64,000 nt of DNA from Siderastrea radians (taxonomy: Eukaryota; Cnidaria; Anthozoa; Scleractinia; Rhizangiidae), in the NCBI GenBank assembly GCA_964017195.1, contig OZ024890.1, forward strand, positions 24,117,201 to 24,181,200. Direction: 5' to 3'. Made by a program: the position numbers and the translations under genes. Shown piece by piece: positions 54,001 to 64,000 of the stretch. The first letter of the stretch is position 1. Every line of letters starts with the position of its first letter. The notes below the pieces were generated by a model. The model did no database searches, was not told where the DNA came from, and worked only from the letters and a program-made list of their open reading frames with translations.

Positions 54001-55028
54001 TAGCCTGCGTAGCAAGCACATCCGAAGACTTTTCCGCCTTTTTGAGGCATTTTGCGTTTTGGCCGCGCCGGCGCCAAATTAAGGCGTGCGCAAAAAAGGA
54101 AGGAGCGGGAAGTGGGGGAGGGGGGGGGGGGGAAGAGGCAAAAAAAGCGTGACAGCTTGACAATAAAGCAACAAATAACAGATCACCGGATGTTACAAAT
54201 TTACTTTCGTCAAAATCAAAACATGCTCCACGTAAGTCAAACCCACGAACTGCAGAGACGAAGCACTCGGAGATGTGATGTCGAAACCTCGAAAGTTGGG
54301 CGCTTCAGGATTTGTCGTTGTAATTTCAAAGTTAATAAATTTGGAAATTTATCTCTGCTAGGAAAATCGGTTTTATTTCTTAGGGAACCTTTTCAAAGCG
54401 TCGGAAAGAAAGGATTCTTAAGGAACAATTCTTGCTGATATCTTCAGAGTGTTTACAGTGGAAGTTGTTGAAAACTTGTATAGCTATTTTCGGAACGTGT
54501 CTACAATCTTTGTGCTCGAAAAATTAGGAACTTAAGGGCATTATTCGAAGTTATTTGGAATGCAATAAGTATATCGAGTCTCCTGTTTCCCAAGCTCCGC
54601 CAAATCAGCGTATCAACTTGTCTAAACGGCTGCTCAAACCTTCATCAGGCAACAGTCTTTGTAGAAAGAGAAAGCTTCCCGAAAGTCCCTGAGATTTGAA
54701 GCCACCGAACAGCCGCCTTCTAGAGTTAAACCTGGCCATGGAAATTTTCCAGCTGGAGAGAAACAGTTAGTTGTGTTGATGCGGTCACGCTCAAATTAAC
54801 TTAACTGATTTGATTGGAAATGGAAATGGAAATGGAAATTGACGTTCTTTGGCGTACGGGTTTTTCAAAATCATGGGGTTTGCGGACAAACGTTTTTTTC
54901 CTCCCTTTTCCAGGCCCCTTCTCCCACTTCTTTTGCGCTCGACCCAATTTTTGCGCGGCCAAAAAGCGAAAAATGCTTCGAACGTACGGAAAACCCTAGG
55001 CCCACAGAAACGCTTGCTACACAGGCTA
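54001..55028. mobile_element. TIR element, TAGCCTGCGTAGCAAGC ends
   Basis: TAGCCTGCGTAGCAAGC at 54001 faces its complement with one mismatch at 55012-55028. Similarity between the ends continues inward for about 130 bp, including GGCCGCGC and a G-rich stretch on each side. No transposase frame is seen. A target duplication was not evident. Confidence 0.55.
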
Positions 55029-55029
55029 G

Positions 55030-55754
55030 GGTTTGGATAGTGTCTACCTCTATGTCACAAGCCCCTCTTTCTCTTTCTGGGTAACCGAAATCCACTCTGG
55101 AGACAACCTTCCAGGTATTGGCCTTCTTTAGGGTACATGATGCTACACAGCAGTTGATAGCACCCAGCGTAATCACGTCGTAGGATAGCGGTGTCGATCG
55201 TGTGATTCTTGATCCCTTGAGTTATACAGCAGAGTTCCCTTGTGATGTCGGCGACACGGGCAGTTGTTGCTTCTGTTTTTGTTTTTATTTTTCGCTCTGG
55301 CAATGCAGGTGGGCAAGGGTCTTAACATATGGTAACCTTACTGTGCTGAATGCAGTAAAATCTGTTTCCTACCGGTAAAGCATGCTAGCTTGTTGAGAAT
55401 CATTGTCCTGATGATTTGCAGAGTATTCAGCATTTTTCCAGGGACAGGCAGAGGAACCGCTACCCAAACAGGAGATATTAAGTGAGAAAAATCTCTGTGA
55501 TACCTGCCAGATTGTACTGGATGAAGTATTTTTCACAACCTCATCGCATATGACTGACTCGAACCTGTGCGACATCCATAGGAAAGACAGCATGAAAAGG
55601 CTTGTCTACGGGTGTGGCTGCTGTATCATCGAACACGAGCAGTGAGAAAGACATTTGTGAAGCAAAGGAAATAGGAGACGTCCGCAAGCGGGCTAGCACT
55701 ATAAGGCTCTATTAAATCCTGAAGGCCACCGACATTGAGAGAACTTGCTTAGTA
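55030..55754. other. No gene recognised
   Basis: Frames on the minus strand (55055-55303, 55369-55593) have no recognisable domain. The stretch is spacer of the large inverted repeat. Confidence 0.4.
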
Positions 55755-56894
55755 GTACGTGTCACCGGTTTGAACGTAAAAAAAAGTATATAATAATAAG
55801 TATATATGTAATAAAAGCTTTCTTTTTCGTTTTTCGCCTACTTTTTTTTTCCTATCAAGCACAAGCGTTCGTCACCATAGTGTTGTTTTGCGACTGCACG
55901 CTATGCGGGCCTAAAATCTGGTTAATTGTTAACATAGGGAACCTCGGCCGCACTGTAGAAGCATGGAACACGGCTCGGCGATCTTGCTATGTGTTTTGCA
56001 GTTGCAGTTTCCAGCCAGGAAAAGCTCACTTAGGTAAGAGTTATTTCCTAAACATTTCAAGAATCGGTTTTTTACTTCGTTATTGATTCCGCATTCCCCG
56101 TTGTAAACAGACTTTGAATGTATAATTCGGTGATAAATAGAGTAGGTCAATTTCATAACATACTTCTCTAAATTGCCCAACATCGCTCATTATTGGGAAC
56201 GAAGGCCTCCAAATTCAAATCCTAGTTTTCTCTATTTGAAAACATTCTAGAAAAACAAGCAAACTCGTATTCTGGCGAAGGAAAGTCATATTTTAAGAGC
56301 TGCTGTGTGTTGATTTCCGTTGACATGAAAGGTCAAAGGGTCGCTCATATCACTCAAGTAGCCTGTTTTCAAAGCGCTCTCAAAATTCTCCGTTTCATTT
56401 GTCCCAAAATGTTTTTCGGCTGATGTTTAGTTGAAGTGATTGTTCTTTCCCAGAGTATAGTCTCGTTGTGTAAAGCCATGTACCAGAGTGCTTTTTTGAG
56501 CCTTGAATTTAGCCTAAATTGGGTTGTCGCTAACGACCGTTGTTGGGTATAAATTTTAAAATTCCGTTAAAAATTCACGTTCGCTTTTCATGAAGCTTTG
56601 ACACTGCTAATAAACAGAGAAAATAAGATCTTTTAACTCCCCGGGTTAATCTTATTTAGGACGCTTTGAATATTTGAACAGGAGCTTCCGGAAAAGTCCC
56701 GATTTTGGCGTTGATTTTGACTGCCGCGAAGGGCAAAAAACGAAAATATTGACTAAAAAATAAATAAAAATCTAAACGACCCGAAACCTATATTTTTAGA
56801 ACTAGTTCACCAAAGCCTTTATTCTGGCAGATTTTGAGAAAATCGGATTTTTCTATCTTGCATATCTTTAGTCGGTTCTTACAGCAAACCGCTC
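55755..56894. repeat. Right arm of 5.6-kb inverted repeat
   Basis: The arm is the inverted copy of 51329-52484, ending CAAACCGCTC and followed by TTAC where the left side has TTAA. The next palindrome starts at exactly this edge. Confidence 0.8.
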
Positions 56895-58683
56895 TTACCA
56901 CCATTTTCACTACTACGCGACTTTTCTTTTCAAAACACCTCTGAGCACTTTCCAATACGCTTCCGTCAATCATACCTTATATGGGAAGTGTGTGATGTTA
57001 CCGCAATTGAATTGAGCTCGAAGGAATAAGGATGGCGCCAAATTATCCCGTAAATTTGCGCTGGTGAGTCATATATTGACTAGTAAGAGGCTTTAAAGTC
57101 GTTGATGTTGCAAGAATACTTCACGTTTGGTAGATATTTGTAAAGAAATTTCGACATTTCTTCAGAATTAAATACCCGCTCGGTGGATTATCCTATGCGG
57201 CGGATGGTAAGCGTGCGTTTAAACTCGCGAATAAGCTAAACCAAAGTGTGAAGTAATAATTCTAGCTTTTCTGACCTGAAAATAGCACACGACATGTTAT
57301 TCACCGCGAGTATAAATCTGGCAAAATCCCGAAGTGTACAAGGACTAAATTCAGGAGTGGATAGAGTATACAACGGGAAAACGAATCATGATCGGCGTGC
57401 GATCAACTGATTCGTGAAGAAAATGGGTTTTACAGGAAGAAAGGTACGTATGACTAGCTGCATTTTTTTTGGAAGGAACACTGCTAATTCTAATCACCTA
57501 TCACCTCCGGAATGAATTGAAAAAAACAAAATAAAGCATAAGCTTATAATGCGCTTGTAACGTTTGTTGTTCTACGTTTCGAGAATGCAAACATATAACG
57601 CTGTGACATGATAGGGAAATTGTTATTTCTACAAGCAGGAACGGGGAATCGAGGAAAATATTTAAGCTTACTTTCAAGTTTACTTCTTCGTCATATCTCA
57701 AGACGATTGCCAAAGAACGTGATGAGGGAAACAGGACGATGTATTGTCGTAGGATCGCTGAATTTCACCGAGAACAGTTGCTATTTATAGTAACTGTTCT
57801 CGGTGAAATTTAGCGATGACCCACGTCGATACATCGCCCTATTTCGCTTATCACGTTCTTTGGTAATCACAGTGAGCTATAACGAAGAAGTTAACATGAA
57901 ACTGTGCTTAAATATTTTCCTTGATATTTCCCCGTTCCCGCTTTAATTTTATAAATAACGATTTTTCAGAATTTTCTTGCTAGCATGTCACAGCGTTAAC
58001 ATACACGTAGAACAATAAACGTTATAAAGCGCTTATGCTTTGTTTTTCATTCCATTCCTCGGGTGATCCATTCCTTGGGTGATAGGTGACTAGAATTGGC
58101 ATCGTTTCTTGCAAAAACAATCCAACAAGTCCTACGTACGTTTCTTCGGCTTTCTTCTTGTCAAACCCATTTTCTTCACGAATCGGTTGATCGCACGCCG
58201 ATCATGATTCGTTTTCCCGTTGCATACTCTATCCACTCCTGAATTTCGTCCTCGTACACTTCGGGATATTGCCATAAATACTCGTGGTGAATAACATGTC
58301 CTATGCTATTTTCAGGTCAGAAAAGCTAGAGTTTTTACTTCACACTTCGGTTTAGCTTATTCACGCTTACCATCCACCGCATAGGATAATCCACCGAGCG
58401 GGTATTTAATTCTGAATAAATGTCGAAATTTCTTTACAAATATCTGCCAAACGTGAAGTATTCTTGCAACATCAACGACTCTAAAGCCTCTTACTAGTCA
58501 ATATATGACTCGCCAGCGCAAATTTACGGGATAATTTGGCGCTATCTTTATTCCTTCGAGCTCAATTCAATTGCGGTAACATCACACACTTTCCATATAA
58601 GGTATGATTGACGGAAGCGTATTGCAAAGTGCTCAGCAGTGTTTTGAAAAGAAAAGTCGCGTAGTAGTGAAAATGGTGGTAAG
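56894..58683. repeat. 1.8-kb palindrome with 12-nt loop
   Basis: Arms 56894-57779 and 57792-58683 are inverted copies that start CTTACCACCATTTTCACTAC and meet at AGAACAGTT-loop-AACTGTTCT. The loop is GCTATTTATAGT. Mismatches are scattered and moderate in number. No target duplication is evident. Such a cruciform-prone structure is normally unstable when cloned. Confidence 0.85.
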
Positions 58684-58734
58684 ACCATACTTACGGCAAG
58701 ATGTCCACATATAATTTCATATCTATTTTTGCTA

Positions 58735-59340
58735 GTCTCCATGTGTCCCGGGTTCGATTCCTGGTCCCGGTGTCATATACATGTTCTACCGCGGTCAAAC
58801 GTCTAAGGCAGTTTTTTCGTTTTAATTCGTAAGATTTATTCACAATGCAGGCGAAACATGAGCAAGGATATATAAGCTAGTGGGTGAGTGTAAATATATT
58901 TTCATTTCTCTCAAATAAAAGAGTTTCTTTGCTGTTTAGATGTTCCGCACCTGAACAAAATTACTCTTATAAAAGGCGCCGACAAGTCCGTTTCCCGTTT
59001 TCAAACACTTAGAACTTTTTTAGTAAAGTACTAAACATTTTAGTAAATCAACAGGATACTGGTACAGTATCAAACTTTATACAGTGGAAATGATTCCCTT
59101 ATCTTTGAATTACTTTTCTTATTTTTCTCGTTTGACCGCGGTGAATATACATATATGGGTTGAATTTGTTGTTGGGTCTCATCCTTGCTCCGAGAGGTTT
59201 TTCTCTGGGTACTCCGGTTTTCTGCTCTACTCAAAAACCATCACATCCAAATTCCAATTCGATCTTGGAGGTGTCCCCAATTAGCATTCTGTGCTAAATA
59301 CCGTTGACACCTAAATAAAGTGATTCATTTATTTATTGTT
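58735..59340 (+). repeat. tRNA-type SINE split by a MITE
   Basis: A strong B-box, CCCGGGTTCGATTCCTGG, at about 58747 starts the repeat. After the MITE it resumes with TATGGGTTGAATTTGTTGTTGG and ends TAAATAAAGTGATTCATT near 59330. The A-box half is not recognisable, so the copy is 5'-truncated. Confidence 0.6.
58783..59144. mobile_element. hAT-like MITE inside SINE, 8-bp TSD
   Basis: The 362-bp insert has inverted ends around ACCGCGGTCAAACG and is flanked by ATATACAT on both sides (58775-58782 and 59145-59152). The flanks join into the expected SINE sequence. No coding frame of note is inside. Confidence 0.8.
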
Positions 59341-61780
59341 TTATCACAAGTAGACTAGAGTAACAGAGCAACAGAGTTTCATCTTGACATCACATCATGA
59401 GTAGACTGGAGCCTCCCTCACGAGTAGACCAGAGTATAAGATACCATTAAGAGCAAGAGAGTTTGATGCCAGTTGTTGATGTCGCAATAAGCATCTATTG
59501 TTGGGAACTGATCGTCTAGAGAGTGGGGGCTAAATTGTCCAAAGATCAGGGGCGAGTAGTCTGGAGTTAATTGTCTGGGGAGCGAGTTGTCCAGATACCA
59601 ATTTTCTGACTCCAGTTCTCTTTTTGTACTCTGCTTGTGTATGAGGGATAGTATGGAAATCTTTTTCGTGATTGACTGAATTAAATTTGATGTTTTTCAA
59701 TTCAAAAGGTATCATTTGCCTATAAGGGGTACTCAGGTACACTATGGAGAGGTTCAAATGTGGCCGAATTTTTTATCTCCATTAAAAGTCCCATTAGACT
59801 ATAACTGCGCATAAAATAAGTCCAATAGTCAAGAAAGTAACCTAAACAAAATCCTTTCTATGCCAATGAAAAACTGATTGAGTCCGTTTATGCCTCCACC
59901 TTTCTTTCTTTAGTTTGTAAATGAAGGTGATGCAATTGTTTGACATCAAATTGAGCACCCTAAAGTGTGCAAGCTTTTTATCAGCCCTTAACAAAATCCT
60001 GCCAAAATCTAACTTTCTACCCAAAAAAAGTGAACCTGAAAACGTTTATTGCAAAGAAAGGCCCAAATGGCTAATTTCAAACCCAAAGGAGGCCTTCACT
60101 CCTCCCCATCATTATTATACTTGAGTACCCCCTGTGAGGGTATTTGCAGATGTTTATGAGGGCAATGTACCTGCCAGAGTGATGCCACGTAGCATGTGCA
60201 CAAAGAAACTGAAACTTTAAATCACTCCCTGAAGAAAAATTAACAGACCATGTTCAGTTCAGGTAATGGGACCGCGGGGGGCGGGGGGGGGGGGATAATT
60301 TAGGATAGGTGTGTGCCGCCAAGGTTCTCAAACCCTGACCCTATTTAAGGGTAGAAAATCGAGAATTGATACCCTTTTAAAAGCCCAAAACCAAGAAATG
60401 GCACTCTATTTTGCAGCAACAGAAGCTATAAACGTCCTTTTAAAATTGCTTTGTAAAAATTTATGCTGGTGTTCGGGTGTGTAGTACGGTTTTAACAGAC
60501 CGTATGTTTTTCGTTTTGCGCATTGAGGTGGATACTGCAATTTAATGACCCTACCTAAGGAACATCTAAGGATCACAATATCAAAAAATACCAAAAAGGA
60601 TACCCTATTTAAGAACTGAGTACCTCAAAATCCCTACCCTATCGTGCAGCACATACCTATATGGCGTATATAAGGGAGTACCCCCCCCCCCCGGGGTAAT
60701 GGGAAACAAAGCGTTTTATTAGGAGAGCGTCAATTATCAGGTTAACTTTTATCTGGTTGCTTTTAATATTTAATAAATTTTGTAATCAATAGGCATTACA
60801 ACTGTAAATTATTTTTTAGAAGCCACATGGAGTTTGAACCGAGCTATGAGAAATGTGAGGATCTTTATCCAAGTGGAAGGGATGTCATTCAGGAACTTTA
60901 ATCCAACAGTTGAAGTACGTACAGTTTAAATCATTTATCAATCACGCCTAATAATGGACACAGGCTATGTCAATACAGAGACTAAAGCATTTCATTTATA
61001 GGTAACAGAATGAACTTTAATGTCTCTAACTCATATTGTCTAGGGGAGACTAGGTGTATATAACTGAAGGTCAAACTGAAAAACCTGAGCTTGGCCAACT
61101 GGTCAAATATCTCTCAATAAAATAAAATATTAATGTTCTTTTGTCTCAAACACGTACAGCACTTACCTAATGGTGATTTAAAATAGTAGACTCACTTTCC
61201 TTTACACTGACATTTTTGGTTTGCGGCTCAATCTGACAAATGAAAATATATACAGACCGTACACAGATAACAGTGCCTGTAAACAAATGTTCACTTTGAT
61301 GGGAGAGTGTGTCCTCAGGCCTGAGAATATTAGCAGGTTGCTGCAAGAGAAAATTTAGGTTCTTTCTGTAGGACGAAAAAGGACTGTTCATGATAAGGAG
61401 TTAAGTGTGTGACCATAAGGCAGACTTGTAAGAGCATTAAGCGCATGAAGTGGCTGTCTGGAAAGCAGAGGTTCACTACAATTGTGTTCAAGCTGCTGTG
61501 TAGAACCGAAACAAATCAACTGAATGCTGTGCAAATTTTTCAATAGAAAATGTTTAAAAAATGATAGCTGGGGAAGACTTAGTAAAATCAGAGGAACGGG
61601 AAAGGGAAGAAACTGTTTCTGATGAGGAAATGGCGAAAAGGTTAGCATTTCAAGTAACGTGGCTCTTTAGGCCAATAGCAGGCTTAAATTTTTCCAGCGG
61701 AGAGGGTGTCTACTGTAGTTAATTTTGTTGATAATGACTCCTAGCATTTTGTCAGCTGAGGGGGCCCAGTTACTAGTGTC
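59341..61780. other. No gene recognised
   Basis: The stretch holds AGTAGACTGGAG-type short repeats near 59350-59580, a G12 run near 60278-60294, and GGGAGTACCCC with a C-run near 60680 that resembles 8020-8040. Frames up to 86 codons (for example 61388-61648 minus) show no domain. Confidence 0.45.
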
Positions 61781-62340
61781 CAGCTATACATCAACACTGT
61801 GCCGTAGTTTAGGCTTTCAGGCTCAGACTGATCTGAATAATTTATAATAAACCACCTTCTTGAAGATTGTAAAAAAATTGGCACCTTAGGCTGATGTATT
61901 CCACAATTCCTGTACATAGCATTACGAGACATGAGAATTATTTTATTACTTGAATATTTGAAGCATAAGAGTGGCTGGTTATATTGCACAACAGTACATA
62001 TAAATTTTCATGAATTTGAAAGAAAATTTCGAAACATTCTTATGATCAAAAAGAAACGAATGTATCTGAAGTCAGATTAAATTGACATTGAGAATTAATA
62101 TATGAAATAACCAACTGCGGATAAAGATAGAATTATATGAAGATCATTGCAGTGAAGATGCTGCACCGGTATTGCAGAGGTCATGGGTTCGATTCCCGTT
62201 CAAGCCTAAATTTTTTCAGGTTTCTTCTTTTCAACTGCTTAAGTTTAAAACATCGTCACTGCGATGATCTTCATATAATTCTAAATTGACATTGCAAAAA
62301 CTTCCTGCAATGAGGTACCCTAATGCCTCTTATTTTCAAA
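61780..62340. repeat. Duplicated flank, empty site for the 26185 element
   Basis: CACCTTCTTGAAGATTGTAAAAAAATTGG and neighbouring words match 26046-26170 at moderate identity, and CGAAACATTCTTATGATC with GTACCCTAATGCC match 27430-27565. The 1.2-kb element is absent here. Confidence 0.6.
62129..62282. mobile_element. MITE-like element with B-box
   Basis: Ends AGAATTATATGAAGATCATT and the complement are inverted for about 32 bp. The interior has GGGTTCGATTCCCG and a TTTTTTCAGG tail, the same module as at 7493. TAAATTGACATTG occurs on both sides (62077-62089 and 62282-62294). Confidence 0.6.
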
Positions 62341-62732
62341 TTTTTCCCGAGAAACATTTACACAACGTTCGTGAATTCTAAACCCTCAGAAATAAAAAAC
62401 GTTTTATACCCTCTGGGTGAGATGATACTACATTTAAATTTTCATTTTTTCACACACTGTCTCATGTTTAAAGAATCTGACCCACCCAGTTGGCATTGCG
62501 TGCCCACCTCTGTTATCCACCATTTTCAGGGCCCCCGAAAGTCCTCAAGTTATCATTGTTGAAAAGAATCTTGTTCCATCCGCTCATGAAAGCACTTGAG
62601 CTTGAGCTTGGGCTAATACTATTCGGGTCACTCTAGGATTTTAGGGTTTTGGTCTCTTATGGCAATTTAAAGGTTAAGTCCTTTTTAAAATGTTAAACTA
62701 CATAAACATTTTTAATGTGTGTTTGGTTTACA

Positions 62733-64000
62733 GATATGAAAGCTTGGTGGGGACGGTAGCCAAGAAATTTTCAACAAAAAGGAAACGTTCATCAGTAGGC
62801 ACTTGTTTTGAAGGAGAAAGTTGTTCAATACACCATCCATCAAAGAAACAAAAAGAGATTTCATGAAACCAAGGAACTGATAAATGTAACTATTAAGGAT
62901 AATTCTATTGAATGTCAGTAAATCAAATCAGAGAGATTTTTAAGATATTTCAATTAACATTTTGGGATATTTTGCAAGTTATTTATTCCATAATTTTTGT
63001 CATTTTTAAAACGTTTTTCTTTAAACTAGAAATTATTATTATTAGTATTATTATAAATGTTAAAAATTGAAGATAGTTCGTGACCTCACTGAGTTATCTC
63101 CTATTCAATGTGAAAGAAATACCGTGCGCATTTTGCTTATTAGCAGACGGTGAAAACTAATCAGGTACTTGGGAGCTTCTGAACAACACGTATTGCAGGG
63201 TCCGAACGGGTTGTGGAAAACCTAGAAAGTCATGGAATTTTAGAATTTCATGTTCCAAGCCTGGAAAGTCATGGAAATCAAGCATTGTTGTGGAAAGTTC
63301 ATTGTACAAACTAAATTTAGCAGTTGCCCTTTCTTTGAATGAAAAGAAAGTTGATGGGTCATAAACTGGATCTACGTTACCTTTTTTGTAAACAAAAGGC
63401 TAAATTTGGTCACGGAAAATGTTTAAAGGTCATCGATAAGGTCGTAGAAAGTCCTGGAATTTCAAAATCTTAAAAGGGTACGAACCCTGTATTGCTGGGT
63501 CCAGAGGCTCTAGCTATTGAGTTTGGAATTGTTTGTTTTCATTTTACAAGGTGGTTTGGTTGTCATTGTCTAATTGGCTCTAGTTGTAGCAGTAGCACTG
63601 TAATGGTACTCTTTTCAGCAATCGATTCAACCAAGGCGAATAAAAAAACTTTTATGTGGTCTATTCTGTATCCATTTTGGAGATTTTATCTGGAGAATTC
63701 TCATATCCGCTTTGGAATTCTTGGATCCGTTTCGCTAATAAAGTGAAGCTTTATACGACAATTTTCACGATCACACGTCCTGGCTCAAAGAGCCTCGAGG
63801 ACTGCGGTGCGTATTTCATCTGTTCCTTTCACGGTGATTACGGTGATGTGATCAGCCTCTGGGAAAGACTTGTTCCAGCGACTGGTCGCCTGGCAAGATG
63901 GTTAAATGTCCTGGAAAAAGTGCTTTCGCAAGATTTAATGGTTAACATAACACAAATGTTTTCTGAAGACTAATTTTTTTGTGTGTATGATTTCCATTCC
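62733..64000. repeat. IRG 3' flank, duplicated segment copy C
   Basis: The segment matches copy A from about 28575 to 29720, including AGATATGAAAGCTTGGTGGG, TTGCTTATTAGCAG, CAGAGCCTCGAG-like AAGAGCCTCGAGGACTGCGG and GGTGATTACGGTGATGTGAT. It lacks the SINE found in copies A and B. It continues beyond the window. Confidence 0.75.

Noticed and set aside
61388..61648. An 86-codon minus-strand gene
   Set aside because: No domain, AT-rich composition, no splice or start context that distinguishes it from chance.

Overview
The window looks like nuclear DNA of an anthozoan cnidarian, most likely a stony coral. The evidence is indirect: spliced host-type exons, an interferon-inducible-GTPase (IRG) family gene, TTAGGG-type interstitial telomere sequence, tRNA-derived SINEs, and a dense mix of THAP/TTAA (Kolobok-like) DNA transposons, Penelope-like elements (PLEs), a Gypsy LTR element and long fold-back MITEs. 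No prokaryotic, plastid or viral organisation is visible. The species cannot be fixed from the sequence.

The backbone is a repeated IRG locus on the minus strand. Unit 1 is a dead IRG exon 2 (6329-7244) with a degenerate tandem array just 3' of it (about 5440-6325). Its presumed 5' flank survives 18 kb away (24985-25925), and the P-loop exon in between is gone. Unit 2 is an apparently intact IRG gene: exon 1 with the P-loop at 43278-43492, an 11-kb intron full of transposons, and exon 2 at 31159-32230, followed by the same 3' array (30300-31150) and 3' flank (28209-30240). Partial further copies of that flank lie at 45923-49905 and 62733-64000. The last runs off the right end, so another IRG copy may lie just outside the window.

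Region by region: 1-5.4 kb holds a broken LINE, a SINE-like repeat and small hairpin MITEs. 8.9-10.3 kb is a PLE with both 3' ends facing outward. 10.6-11.1 kb is a 9-bp minisatellite with embedded telomere-like DNA. 14.1-24.5 kb contains three TTAA-flanked Kolobok-like transposons; two are inverted copies of each other, the third abuts the second, shares its TTAA and carries a 1.2-kb palindrome. 26.2-27.4 kb is a TIR element with a RecQ-helicase 5' fragment. 32.8-35.1 kb is a second inverted PLE. 35.5-42.1 kb is a decayed Gypsy element inserted in the Walker A of another RecQ-like fragment, with its own 3' LTR split by a 1.7-kb palindrome. 44.3-44.8 kb is a third RecQ fragment. 46.1-48.6 and 49.06-49.56 kb are two more inverted PLE insertions with clean target duplications. 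51.3-58.7 kb is a large inverted repeat followed by a 1.8-kb palindrome with a 12-nt loop. 58.7-59.3 kb is a SINE split by a hAT-like MITE. The remainder is AT-rich DNA without recognisable genes.

The IRG gene is the only convincing host protein-coding gene; nearly everything else is mobile DNA. Because the IRG flanks are duplicated, several insertions can be read against an empty paralogous site in the same window, which gives precise boundaries and a relative order of events. All boundaries and homologies here were judged by eye.
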